Below are positions 1-11,330 of a stretch of DNA of 64,000 nt, in pieces. Each line of letters begins with the position of its first letter. The first letter of the stretch is position 1. This DNA is from Taxillus chinensis (lineage: Eukaryota; Streptophyta; Magnoliopsida; Santalales; Loranthaceae), in NCBI GenBank assembly GCA_023512835.1, contig CM042090.1:53617365-53681364 (forward strand), written 5' to 3'. The translations under genes and the position numbers were made by a program. The notes below the pieces were generated by a model. It did no database searches. It was given only the letters and a program-made list of their open reading frames with translations, and was not told the origin of the DNA.

Positions 1-706
1 CAAAACACCAAGATAAACCCTAAATCTTTCTAAAACACCGGTGGCCATGGGATTGAGCCTCATGCTCATATCCTCGACACTCGGCCAACATCTTTCATAG
101 TTGTGAATCGGAGCTTCACAGTATGCTCTTCATGCTACCAAAACTTTGATGTTTTCTTAAATAAAATCCCAAATCCTTTTAAATAAATCCAAGGCTCCAG
201 TGGCCGTGGGATTAAGCCTTATGCTTATATCTTCGCCACTCGGCCAACATGGATTGTAGTAATGAATTCGAGCTCCCTGCTGTACTCTTCATGCTACTAG
301 CTTTCTTTTTGTTTTCCTAGATAAAAAAAATAATAACTTTTTTCTTTTTAGTTCTATTCCACCTCGTTGCCATAAGGGATTAAAATAAAAAAAGGGAAAA
401 GAAAGGAAAATTAAAACAAGTAAGCACCCATAAACAAAGACTAGGTACCAATTTTGGGCGTTGTGGGGGTGCAAGAGCTTTTTTTCCTTTCTCACATGTA
501 ACCGACTCCTGAACCTATTCTTTGGAACCGTAGACCCTTCTAGGTGGCCGAACACACCTTCATTTTTGTTTCGTGGCGACTCTGTTTTTTCTATCTCTCT
601 TTTTGGTTTTGTGCGAGCCATGTTAATGATGGCTCAATGACCAAATCTCCATCCAAAATAGTATCTCGTGTTAGTCTCCGAGCATGGACAAAAATGGGTG
701 ATGACA
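1..706 (+). mobile_element. Tat/Ogre-type LTR, 3' part
   Basis: This is the downstream end of a long LTR that enters from the left of the window. It ends in GTGATGACA, the same terminus as the two solo LTRs at 3015-6184 and 7980-11019, and carries the GTGGCGACTCTG segment at about 570 that also occurs near the 3' end of the plus solo LTR (10881). A primer binding site follows directly, so this is the 5' LTR of an element reading left to right. Only the 3' 706 bases are in the window. Short minus-strand reading frames here have no recognisable domain and are ignored. Confidence 0.8.
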
Positions 707-726
707 ACTAGCGACTCTGCTGGGGA
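707..726 (+). other. Primer binding site, Tat/Ogre type
   Basis: The segment GCGACTCTGCTGGGGAC follows the LTR terminus after three bases. It resembles the primer site of Tat/Ogre gypsy elements, which use a tRNA-Arg type primer. The tRNA assignment is from family knowledge, not shown here. Confidence 0.7.
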
Positions 727-1743
727 CATTTGAGAGAGTCTAGCCATGGTCTCTTGTTTCTCGAGTGCTTGCTTGCTCATTTCCCTTTTATTCCCTTTTC
801 TTTTCTTTTTCTCCTTTTTTATATAACTACCTTGTTTGTGTATACATGCATTTCTCTCTCCCTTCAACCCTATACCCGGGTTTTCTACTCTTACCTAGGA
901 TTAGTGAGGTATATAGTAGGGATGCCCTGTGGGTTCTATCTCACACAAGGTGCCTGAACTCCTCACCCAAGTGGGGTCCTCTTGGAGGGCCCTCTCCGTT
1001 AATGCCCCTATGCGTACGAAGCTTCTCTTATGAGATAGTTTGGGAACCAACGACTAAGATAGAAGTAAATCTAGATGCCCATTATGGGTCTTGACCTTTA
1101 TGTGTGTGCTTTGCCACTACTGTTGCCTTGTTTGCACCTTGTTTGCTTATTCATGCACTGTTACCATATTGCCTTATTTTAATTTACCCTAACCCACATG
1201 CACTTTTACTTGTCATACGCATATCATGTCATCCCATGCATAGACATAGGAAGCATGACAAGCTTTGATCATTCCCTAGCTAACTGTGAAGACAAGGAAG
1301 GCATGATAGAGGTCACTTATGCAGCCTTGAAAATGCAATGATACCTTAGGGACTTTTCAGGAGATAGTATCGGGCAAACCATACTAGCACTTGAGGTCCA
1401 GATGCAAGTCCAAATGGCCCACCAAAAGGAGCTGGATAACATATGGGGACAATGACCTTTCCACATACAAGCTGCCTACACCAAGGATTTGGCCCCTACT
1501 AATCAATGAAGGCTTGGAGGTCTTCTTAACGACCATATATGTTTTGTTCCGATGCCCCTCTCCAAGCAGGAACATAACTTAGGGGTCATCACATCATTCC
1601 AGTCTTCCATGAGACTTCATATATATCAACACCGAGGCTCGAAATAAGGCTTTCTGTGGGTATCTAGCATAGCAAAAACCTAGAAAGATCAGTGGAAGCC
1701 CCTATCATCCAGAAATCCTTCCATCATTTCCTCCATAGCAGTA
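727..1743 (+). other. Tat element leader, no coding signal
   Basis: About 1 kb between the primer site and the first recognisable gag segment. No frame has a domain I recognise and stops are frequent in all frames. A long untranslated or poorly conserved leader is normal in Tat/Ogre elements, so I read it as decayed leader. Confidence 0.5.
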
Positions 1744-2994
1744 GCAATATATGGCTTATGCGGAAGCCCATGGGGGTCCGAGGCTACTATTACTTCAAAG
1801 GGAAGATGAACTCGCAACTTTACGGCAGAAAGTTCAAGAGCAAGAGGAGATCATCTGGGCATTAAACAAGGAAATCCACCAATTCAAAGGATAAGCCGAA
1901 GAAAGAACTTGAAGACTGCTCGGAATGATCAGGGCTTGCTCCAAATCATGTAGTAGCATATGCATTAAGACTTTCCTTGTTGTATCTTAGTTTTCTTTTC
2001 ACCAATAATGTACTTTGCTTTACCAATTAATAAAATTTTTTTCATCATTAGTAGCCATTCATTACTTGTATTTCATGCATTCATAATAAAAATCAGAAAA
2101 ATGGAAAACTCAAAAGCTATCATTACTTTCAGATCCAGCAAGATTGGGCATTCTTATGACTTAAGGTCGACCCATAATCAGCAAAAGGAACCTATGTTAG
2201 AATAGGGTCTGGATGACCACATGGAGGACCGACTCTCATGACTCGAACAAGCTTAACAAGAGATGGGAGTACAGCAGAGATCCACAGCAGGGGTTTATGC
2301 CCTATGGTGGTGAGCACAAGGGAGCTGACACCAACTGATGGAGTGTTGAACCAGGGGCAAGCGCATGAACTACAGCAGGGGTTTATGCCAATTCAAGCAA
2401 ATTCTCAAACCTATGCACAACCCACCCAACATGATTCCCAGTAGTTCTCGTCCAATTCCAGCCACACCACCAAATACAGGAATGCCACTCCTCGAGAATC
2501 CCATAGGAGCAAGGGACTTACCTACTCCCAACGAGGTAAACCAAATATCAAACTGGAGACAAATGGAGGCAAGACTAAAAGTTGCCGAAGGAGTATAAAG
2601 TTATAGGGCAACTAATACCTATGATTTATGCTTGGTGCCAGGGGTCCTGCTACCCCCGAAATTTAAGATGCCAGACTTCAAAAAGTTTAATGGTACCAGT
2701 GCCCAAGGATTCATTTGGCGATGTATTGCTGCAAGTTGGCCGTGCATACCAACAATGACAAATTACTGATGCATTGCTTCCAAGAAAGCTTAATCAGTGG
2801 ACCATTATGGTGGTACATTCAGTTAGAAGGCAGTCAGTCATATTCGCACTTGGAGTAACTTGGCCGCAGCCTTCTTAGCACAATATAAGCATGTCACAGA
2901 ATTGGCATTGGATAAATTGGCACTGCAATCATTCGAGAAAGCCAATAATGAAAGTTTCAAGACTTATGCTTGATGATGGAGAGAAGCAGCTATC
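1744..2994 (+). pseudogene. gag: Decayed Gag of a Tat/Ogre gypsy element
   Basis: Two fragments of a Tat-type Gag remain. At about 1744-1890 an open stretch encodes a charged, heptad-like segment (LLLQREDELATLRQKVQEQE), a likely N-terminal coiled coil. At about 2650-2975 a capsid-like stretch can be followed through stops: MPDFKKFNGT, then SHIRTWSNLAAAFLAQYKH and LALQSFEKANNESFKTYA. These match the style of Tat/Ogre Gag (FKKYDGT, RTWxDLAxAFLxQYK, NESFxxYAQRW). Many in-frame stops mean no product. The right end is cut near 2995, where LTR A begins. Family assignment is firm; exact limits are not. Confidence 0.7.
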
Positions 2995-3439
2995 GATGTT
3001 TTATAAGGACCTGTTGTCATCACTGGTTTTCGTCCGGGCCCTTTTGGGGTGAGCTCAAACTAAACCAATGGTGAGAAATTGTAGAGTCGCCACCAACTGT
3101 TTTTGGGGTACAGTTGGATACCCTCTAAACCAATGGTCTGCGTTATCAGAGATGGGTTCGGGAGTTGGTTACGTGTAGGGAAGGATTAGCACCCCTACAG
3201 CGCCCTTTCGGTATCTAATTTAGGAGGAGGGGGTTTTATTTTATTTATACTGCCATGACTGGGCTAAGTTAAAAAGTTTATTTGGCTAAGTTATTTATTA
3301 AAGTCATGGTTAAAATGGATTTATCCTAAATTTCTAAAGGGAATCCTAAAGGTTTTGGATTTTTGAAGTGGATAATGAGATCCTAGGAATTGGTTTGTTT
3401 TTTGGTTTTGCTCTTGGAAATTGAAATCCTAAAAAATAT

Positions 3440-3740
3440 TTGTTTATTTTTCCCCCTTCTTTTTTTGGTTTTTTTTGTTTTTTTTGTTTTCTTTTTTGTT
3501 TTTTTTGTTTTTTTATTTTTTTTGTTTTTTTTTTTTTTTTTTTTGTGTTTTTGTTGGAAGACATTTGGAAAACATTTTATGAAAACATTTTCAAAACATG
3601 TTGTTGAAGAGATTTTAAAAAAAACATTTTATTATAAAAAACGTTTTGTTTTTTTTTTGTTGTGTTTGTTTTTCTGTTTTGCTTTGTTTTTTGTTTGTTT
3701 GTTTGTTTGTTTGTTTGTTTGTTTGTTTTGTTTTCTCTCT
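3440..3740. repeat. T-rich low-complexity tract with (GTTT)n
   Basis: Long T runs broken by single G or C, ending in a clean GTTT tetranucleotide run near 3688-3730. It lies inside the minus solo LTR and reads as A-rich in the element's own orientation. The Phe-rich and Lys-rich frames it creates are low-complexity artefacts. Confidence 0.9.
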
Positions 3741-5164
3741 TTTTTTTTTTTTGAAAACATTTTGAAAATTATTCATTGAAAACGTTTTGAAAAACATGTT
3801 TGTTTTTTTGTGTTTTTTTTTTGAAATTGAAAATACATATATCAAAATAGATGTGGAGTGTGTGAGTGTGACATCCACAAAGATAAAATCACTCTTTTTT
3901 TTCTTTTCTTTTTGTTGCTTTTCATCTTCTCCTTTTGCTCTCTCCTTTTTTCCTTTTTGTTTTCCCTTTCTTTTTACTATACTTTACATATTACAACATA
4001 CACATAGGAAGAAATGCAGGAAAATACAATGAAAAAGGTTGAAAAGCAATTACATCAAATATAGATAAGCTAAAAAAACGAAAATTAGAAAAATGCTAAA
4101 ACAAAAATTACACCAAATATAGATAAACTGAAAAAAGTATTGAAAAGATAAGGGCTGAACCGACTTTGAAGCTTGCAACACCAATCTTCTATTTGAACTC
4201 CTATCAGCGCTGATAATCACTTGCTTAGAACCAACGAAATCTGACAGGGAGGTTTGCGAGGGGGATTTCTTGGTATTTGAAAAGTGGAGTGATGTATTTT
4301 CTGGGTTTGGGTTTTTTGATGACTGGAAATAAGGAGGGTAGGCGTGAGAAATAGGGGATTGGAAAGGGATTAGTGTCTGTTATGTTTTTTGCTTGCTGAA
4401 CACGCAGAAAAAAAAAGTGCTGAAGTTGGGGCCGTTTTTTGTGTTTTTCCTTGCTAAAAAAAAAGCTGGCGTGAGAGGAGGGAAAGAGGATGAAGGGGTG
4501 ATGTGGATTGCAGAAAACTGGGCGTTTAATCTGAGAAGATGAGGCTGGGGCGTTTCTCTCCTTTCTTTCTTCTTTAATGATCTCTCTCTTCTTTTTTCTC
4601 AATGATCTCTCTCCTTTTTCTTTCTTTTGCTGTTTTTCTGCACTGGAATGATGGAGGGTTCCCTCTTCCTCTCTTTGTGTTTTTTTTTCTTACGATGATG
4701 GCTCTCTCTTCTTTTTTCTTTGTTTTCTGTTTTTCTGCACTGGGATGATGGAGGGTTCCCTCTTTCTCTTTTTTTTTTTGATGGCTCTCTTCAACGAAAA
4801 AAACTCACTCTCCCCTGCGCAGGGAATGGATGACTGCATCTTAAGGGCTGCAGAAATTTTTTTTGGCTGGATTATCATTAATTGCTGCATTTAATGCTCT
4901 ATTATGACGGCAGCGTTTTTAATTGCAGATTTTGTATTTTGTCTGGTGGACAGCTTGTGCAGGAAACAGGGGAGCTTGTGATTGCCTTTTTGAATTTGTA
5001 TTTTAGCAGCACATGTGATTGATAGGTTGGTGAGAAATGATTCTTTGTCAGGTGGCCAGCGCATAAAACAAGCCCCGTAAACGACCAGCGAGAGGAAGAA
5101 AGGAAACCCGTGAGAAAAAGCCGGCGCGAAAAGCCAGCGAGAAAAAATCAGCGAAGGCAAAAAA

Positions 5165-5560
5165 AAAGGGTCGGAGGTTCGAAGTGTCGGCAGGTCGAAG
5201 CATCTGTAGGTCGAAGTGTCGGCAGCGAGGCTTTGAGGGTCGAAGGGTCGGAGGTGGAAGGCGTACGGGTGCCGCGGGTCGGCGTCGTAAGTCGCGGGTC
5301 GAAGTGTCGGCAGCGAGGCTTCGAGGGTCGAAGGGTCGACGGTCAGAACTCAGCAGGTCAACGGGGCTTCGAGGCTTCGAGGCTTCGAGCTTCGGGACTT
5401 CGGGGCTTTGAGCTTCGGGGCTTCGAGGCTTCGAGCTTTAGGGCTTCGAGGCTTCGAGCTTCGGGACTTCGGGGCTTCAAGCTTCGGGGCTTCGAGGCTT
5501 CGAGCTTCGGGGTCAATGGGTCGAAGTGTCGGCAGGTCAACGGTCAACGGTCAACCCCTC
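5165..5560. repeat. GC-rich minisatellite built on TTCGAGGC/TTCGGGGC
   Basis: An irregular tandem array of 8-10 base words such as GGCTTCGAGG, CTTCGGGGC and GGTCGAAGTGTCGGCAG. It is much richer in G+C and CpG than the surrounding T-rich LTR. It produces Arg/Ser/Gly-rich frames on both strands that I do not treat as genes. Confidence 0.88.
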
Positions 5561-6451
5561 TTTTTTTTTTTTCTTTCTTTTGCTGTTTTTCTGCACTGGA
5601 ATGATGGAGGGTTCCCTCTTCCTCTTTTTTTGATGGCTCTCTTCAACGAAAACCCAACCTCTCTCCTTTTTCTTTTTTTTTTTTAACTTTTTTTTTTAAC
5701 TTTTAATTACCTTTTTACCCCCACCAAAAATGCAAAAATGGATAACCTTCCAGGAATTGTTTGGGGAGATCCGTATTCGCCTACATAGGCATTTTGAAGA
5801 GTTTCGCATGATCACTTTTGCGGGCAGTTTGACCAGGGGCATTGACCGTCTTTTGGCAAGTTTGACTTTTTCCAACGAAAGTTGTTTTGGCCTTAACTTC
5901 TTCATTTTAAGTCCGATTTGAGCTCGGTCAAGTGCGTTGGTCTCCAATTTTCATCCTCCATCACCTGGTGTTGGTCTTGGGGCGCTTCAAGGACTTGTAG
6001 CAAAAGTCATTAATTTTGAACTCCCCCATCCGTGTCAATTGTATCCATCTCGTGCAGATTGGGGTAGACCATTCCTTGGAAGTATGGGATCATTGTGGAC
6101 CTGTTCAATAAGGTGTATGGCATGGGCTGAAAGGTATATCAAATGGGGTTAGTATGTCCAACCCGGACAAAATAGGGTCTTACACCTGTGTTTGGGGGGT
6201 TCTAGGAGTTAGTCTTGTGTTAGGGGTTTTGTTTTAAAAAATGAGTATTAGCACAGCAGTGTGCATGTCGAATGGAGAATTTTGATTGTATTTGGACTTG
6301 ATTTGGAATTTAAAGCTTTGATGGGTATTTTAGGAAATTTATTAAGGTTTTATTTTAAAATTTTAATTAAATAACAAATTAGAGCTCTGAGGGGTATTTT
6401 AGGGAATTTCTTTAGGTTTATTTTAAATTTAAATTAAATAATAAAAAAAGG

Positions 6452-6458
6452 TATAAAA
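6452..6458 (+). promoter_or_regulatory. TATA box of LTR A
   Basis: TATAAAA, followed about 40 bases downstream by a GA-rich leader, the same order as in the C and D LTRs (TATATAA, then a GA run). Confidence 0.55.
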
Positions 6459-7080
6459 GAAACTTAAGCCCTAGCCCTTCTAGGGCAGCCGTCAGAGGGA
6501 GAGAAAGATAGAGAGAGAGGGAGACGTTCCTGCAAGGGGAAATCATGAGAAAGGGAGAGAGAGAGAGGGGGGGGGGGGAAGGGAGACGTCATCCTACAGG
6601 GAGAAGGTTGTTTCTGGCGAGATGAGGGCGCCATTATTGAGATATTAGAAGAGGGGATTGTGGACTCGGATCAATCAGGACTCTCTTTTGCACATTTTCT
6701 AAGGTAGGAATGCTTTGATCTCTTCTATCCTAATTCTCTTATAATAACCCTTTATTATGAGAAAAATCTAAAATCTAGGCAACGATTTTTAGGGGTCGTG
6801 GTCTCTTATCCTTGTTGTTTTCCCTCTATTAAATTAAATATTTATAAAAATCTATGGGTATGTTGACTTATATATATATATATATATATATTTATATGTT
6901 CATCATAGGTTTGTAGGTAAAACATGCTAGTTAGGATTGAATCCTTTTTGGGATATGTTTAAAAGCCCTAGATTAGTTTGGCTAGAGAACACTTTTGGGT
7001 AGATGTTCTTAGATGAACAGTACCGAATGCGTGTTCTAGTCAGACGAAGAGTATGGTCGGGTGAAGCTCGTTTTTAATTT

Positions 7081-7290
7081 GTTAGAATCGTCGTGGTATT
7101 TTGAGCAACTTTCCCTTCTAGTCGGGTGAAGTCTGAGATGGTTGGGTTAACAGTGTTTTTGGTGCGTTAGGATCATTGCGGTATTTTGAGCAACTTTCCC
7201 TTCTGGTCGGATAAAATTCGAGATGGTCGGGTGAACAATGTTTAGTCGGGTGAACAGTATTTTTTGGTCGGGTGAATGTTTTTATATTTA
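7081..7290 (+). repeat. Tandem repeat, about 85 base period, in LTR A
   Basis: The segment starting GTTAGAATCGTCGTGGTATT at 7081 recurs at 7166 as GTTAGGATCATTGCGGTATT, sharing TTTTGAGCAACTTTCCCTTC. It is followed by shorter repeats of GTCGGGTGAA. Confidence 0.75.
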
Positions 7291-8869
7291 TAATAAATAG
7301 CTTGTCGAATGCCATTCGAAATAAGAGGTTTTATAAGACAATTCGAGCTCTGTAGAGAAAGTTTGAGAAAAATATATTCTGTTCTGGCAGCCTATTTTTG
7401 TATCTTTTGACCTGTAAATGGGAAATGGAGTTAGAATGTGTGAGAGGTGGACCATAGAGACCAGAATGAGGTTTCAATAGTATGGTATTTTATGATAATA
7501 TGTTTGCATAGAGATATTTCTGTTCTGAATATGTTAAAATGGTGATATTGTATTGCTGAGTTTGAATTGTGGATTTTATTGAGTTGTTGCATGTGATGTG
7601 GTTATTACCCAAACTTTATTTGTGGGACTGAGATTCATTATACATGATTGAGGAAATTCTTTCATTGGACCAGTCACATCACTGGGTCCCTTGAGATTTG
7701 GCCAGAACTGCAGTCCCGAGTCTCGGTCTAGCACTCACGATAGTGGGCTAAGTCTACGCCCATTCCTGAGGGTGGGTATCGCTTCCAAGGAGGCGATTGC
7801 CATACCTGACTTGGGTAGAAAATGTTACGTTCCATAAGTGGACAAATGTAACATTTGCTTGGAGTAGTAAGCCATGTCGCCATGGTGGCGGGGTGTCCTC
7901 TGCCTTCCAGTGTGGGTACTGGTAAGTGTGAGTGTATACTGGGTGAAATATTGAGTACTAGTCACTACACGAGCACAAGTGTTGTACCCCATTTTGACCA
8001 GGTTAGATCACAACGGTACTTGGCAAAGGACCACTAAGTGATAGAGGATGATATTCGGAGAATAATGCACTTGACCACACTTGATTCCGAGGAGAAATGA
8101 AATGGCTATGACAAAAGTACCAAGTTGAATTGGACAATCGGTGAGCAGCCCACTATTTTATTAAAAACTTCCATGATACTTGTCGTAATCTAACAAAGTC
8201 AATTGCATTGATTAGATAACATCTTTATCTATCATTTCCAATTGGTTTGAGAATATTCCGGGCTGTATTCAATTAGTTATGATTTTTCAAAGTTGGCAAC
8301 CAAACCTTATACAAATTTGGGGGAGACAGCCAGTGCGCAACGCACTATTCTGCCAATAACTTTTTTAATACTTATTGGATCTGAATAAAGTTAATTGAAT
8401 TAGTTATATAACATCTTTATCTATCATCTCCAACTTGTTTTAGGGTAATCCAAGTTCTGTGCAATTATCTATGAATTTTTGAATCGGACGGGCAGAATGC
8501 TCATTTTATCATGTACCTCTGTGCGGTATTTCCAACTTTTCTCCTAAATGGATGATCCTTTTGGAGTGATTCTACTTTCAGAAGATAGATAACAGAATTT
8601 CGAGAAAAACAAGACCAGTTTGGCTCTAATCCGAGCTCTGTGGAGAAAGTTATGAATTTTTGAAGTTGCCCCAGAAATCTGTCAATTTTTCACGAATTTT
8701 GGTTCTTCATATGCATGTTTGTCCCACATTGCCAGTTTTGCTTCTCCTTTGCCCAGTATATATACAAAGGCACTCTCCTTACACAGTAAGTGATAACAAG
8801 AGAGGCCTAAGGAAGCCTAAGTAGAGGCGCCACGTGGCGACCAAGCCCACACACGGAAATTTTTGGGGA

Positions 8870-9360
8870 AGCCCAAATCCGGTGGTCAAACTTGGACAAA
8901 TCCTGACTAAGCCCAAATCCGGCGGTCAAACTTGGTCAAATCGAGACTAAGCACAAATCCGGTGGTCAAACTTGGTCAAATCCGAGCTAAGCCTACTAAT
9001 GCGGAATAAGGACTTACTGATACGGAATAAGGCCACTGATTCGGAATAAGCCCAAATCCGGTGGTCAAACTTGGTCAAATCCGAGCTAAGCCCACTAATG
9101 CGGAATAAGGACTTACTGATACGGAATAAGGCCACTAATCCAGAATAAGCCCAAATTCGGTGGTCAAGCTTGGTCAAATCCGAGCAAAGCCCACTGATCC
9201 GGAATAAGCCCAGATCCGGAGGTCAAACCTAGTCAAATTCGAGCTAAGCCCATTGATGCGGAATAAGCTCATTAGTGTGGAATAAGGACCTATTGATGCG
9301 CAATAAGGCCACTGATCCGGAATAAGCCCAGATCCGGAAGTCAAACCTGGTCAATAATTT
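8870..9360 (+). repeat. Tandem array in the Tat LTR: GGTCAAACTTGGTCAAATCC and CGGAATAAGG
   Basis: Repeated modules alternate AAATCCGGTGGTCAAACTTG, GAGCTAAGCCCACTAATG and CGGAATAAGGAC or CGGAATAAGGCC. At least four partial units are visible. It lies upstream of the TATA box at 9907, so in U3. Confidence 0.85.
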
Positions 9361-9906
9361 TGAAAAACTCCAAAATAGCTCCCCTACAGGTCTGGGAGTG
9401 ACACCAAAGCACTGGGACTCTGAAAAATCCAGAAAATTCTTTTTAAGTGCATTAAAGGCCACTAGTGTCTCAGAACTCCCTTTTTAAGCGTGGGAATTGA
9501 GGAGTCTCCGAATATTAAATTCAAATGTCTCGGAACTCCATTTTTGAGCATAGGGACGGAAGACCTCTATAATTAAATGTCATTTTCCTCGGGACATCAC
9601 AGTTGACCTTGGGGATTGCATAACTATTAATTCCTAACGGCTCCAATACATCCGGAAATGCATTCCGCCCTTACCCACCAAAGCGTCCAGGTACAACAGA
9701 GGATTAAATAATCCCAAACGATTTATTTATTTTCAGGCACTGGGACTCCTTTTTCAAAGCACGGGAACTGTGAATTATTGTAAATCGCTGGGAACCGAGA
9801 ATCCCATTTCTGAAGTCATTAATTCATTGGAACGATGTAGTTGACTCATGGGGACTGTAAGGCATCTAATAAATGCCGAGGCACGGGCTGTCTCCCCTAG
9901 GATTCC

Positions 9907-9915
9907 TATAAATAG
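9907..9915 (+). promoter_or_regulatory. TATA box of the plus Tat solo LTR
   Basis: TATAAATAG preceded by an AT-poor stretch and followed by a purine-rich leader. It would start transcription near 9940. A GTAAG donor-like site follows at 10096 and TTTTCAG acceptor-like sites at 10137 and 10198. Confidence 0.6.
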
Positions 9916-11019
9916 ACTGCCCCAAGAGGCAAGGAGGGGATCAAGTATCAAGAGGGAATTATCATGCATCAAAGGATATTATTCAGAGAGAGGAAAAATC
10001 AGAGAAAGATATACTTATCTTCAAGCACGTAAAGGGAACGTTCCAAGCCAAGGAGGGAGCATTCTGGAAACGTGGAAATTGAAGACTTAAAGCAGGTAAG
10101 AGAAGCTGCATTTTTTTTTCTAACCTTTTATTTTCAGGGAGCAAGACTTAAAAGCGAAGAAGAAAGCTGCATTTTTCTTTCTAACCTTTTATTTTCAGGG
10201 AGACTTTTGGAGGAAGATCTCCAAGTTCGGTCACAAAAAGATCACCTAGGTTCTTCTCTTTAATCTCTTTATATTTAAACTGTTAAAACTTCTTTTCTCA
10301 AATGTTTTGAAGTGAAACGGTTTCTCTTTTAACTCTCATTCCTTTTTTCTTCAAAAATTAAAAAGGACAAGCAAAGAGTACATTTTCTAAAAAATTAAAA
10401 TAAGGCCTAGGCAGTCATGAGGGTTGAGTCCTAGATGCTCATATCCTAGTCTGCCTGGGCCGATATCAATTATGGCAGTATTCCCACATTTGAATTCAAA
10501 TGATTTTTGTTTTCTTTTCTAAAAAAAAAAAATCACTTTTATTTTCTAAAAGAAATGCAATCTTGTCACATGGGCCTAGATCCCACATTCTTTTTCTAAA
10601 ATTAGAATGTATTTCTTTTTTATTTGCTGTAAAATCTTTTTTATTGTTTTAAGGCCTAGATCCTAAAAACTCTCCTTTTTCGAAAATAAAAAAATATAAA
10701 AAAATAACTCTTTTTGAATAATGCAAGCAAACACCCATAGATCAAGACTAGGTACCAATTGTGGGCGTTGTGGGGGTGCAAGAGTTTTTCTTCCTTCCCC
10801 ACACGTAACCGACTCCCGAACCTAATTCTCTGGAACCGTAGACCTTTCTTTAGGTGCCCAATCACACCTCTAATTTGTTTGGTGGCGACTCTGTGTTTTT
10901 CTTCTCTTTTATGGTTTGTGCGAGCCTTGTGCGGGGATGACTCTAGGATCAACCGGAAAGAACTAGCATGGAGTCCTTTCACAAAAGCGATCGAGCCCGG
11001 TCAAAAACGGGTGATGACA

Positions 11020-11330
11020 ACAAGCATACACTTATCATGCATGCCTAGAGTGGGATGGACTAGGGAGACTTGATCCTTACTGAGTTGTAGTTTGCTCACC
11101 CTTCATATAAACTATTTTCTTTTATAGGGTTTAGCTAGCGATAGGTGAATGAGTTGAGGTGATTGACTTCCTTGGAGCTGTGGCGTGTTTCTTTTATTAT
11201 TTGATTTTATTGTTTTATTGTCATGTACCCTGTTTTGGGAAGACCTGAGGCAAAAAGGTAAAATATGAACTTATGGGTTGAGGATACTAGTTGGTAACTT
11301 TATGGATGGGGTTTTTCCCCAAATAAGTTT
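11020..11330 (+). mobile_element. LTR A, right part
   Basis: After the ACAAG duplication the sequence matches the 3' third of the D LTRs: CATACACTTATCATGCATG, then TTTGCTCACCCTTCATATAA, an acceptor-like TTTTCTTTTATAG (about 11128), and GGGGTTTTTCCCC. It stops at 11330 where the copia-1 LTR starts, so the LTR terminus is missing. Confidence 0.75.

Larger units (their letters stand above)
3015..6184 (-). mobile_element. Tat-type solo LTR, minus orientation
   Basis: On the minus strand it starts TGTAAGACCCTATTTTGTCC and ends GTGATGACA. The start resembles that of the plus solo LTR (TGTTGTACCCCATTTTGACC). It is flanked by a perfect 5-base duplication CCTGT (3010-3014 and 6185-6189). There is no primer site, polypurine tract or coding domain inside, so it is a solo LTR of about 3.2 kb left by LTR-LTR recombination. 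It sits inside LTR A. It contains T-rich sequence (3440-3740) and a GC-rich minisatellite (5165-5560). Confidence 0.88.
6185..7979 (+). mobile_element. LTR A, chromovirus-like, left and middle part
   Basis: After the CCTGT duplication the sequence continues an LTR that began near 2995 (ATAAGGACCTGTG, compare TGTAAGGACCCGT at the start of the D LTRs). It has a TATA box (6452), a GA tract (6494-6570), a GTAGG splice-donor-like site near 6702, and a block at 7680-7975 (CAGTCCCGAGTCTCGGTCTA, then GGGCTAAGTCTACGCCCATT) that matches the same block in the D LTRs at 39415-39640. It is older and more diverged than C or D. It is interrupted at 7979 by the plus solo LTR and resumes at 11020. Confidence 0.78.
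7980..11019 (+). mobile_element. Tat-type solo LTR, plus orientation
   Basis: Starts TGTTGTACCCCATTTTGACC and ends GGGTGATGACA. The flanks carry a perfect 5-base duplication ACAAG (7975-7979 and 11020-11024), and the LTR A sequence reads through cleanly when the insert is removed. No coding domain, primer site or polypurine tract lies inside, so this is a solo LTR of 3,040 bases. It contains a TATA box (9907), a repeat array (8870-9360), a duplicated splice-acceptor-like segment (10100-10205), and near its end GTGGCGACTCTG, shared with the LTR at 1-706. Confidence 0.9.

Noticed and set aside
289..621. 110-residue minus-strand frame with a hydrophobic segment
   Set aside because: It is antisense to a Tat LTR, and a similar antisense frame occurs at 10656-10982 in the other Tat LTR only because the sequences are homologous.
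3390..3779. Phe-rich frame on the plus strand and Lys-rich frame on the minus strand
   Set aside because: Both are produced by the T-rich low-complexity tract in the solo LTR.
5110..5604. Arg/Gly/Ser-rich frame of 164 codons
   Set aside because: It is a translation of the TTCGAGGC minisatellite and is open in several frames at once.
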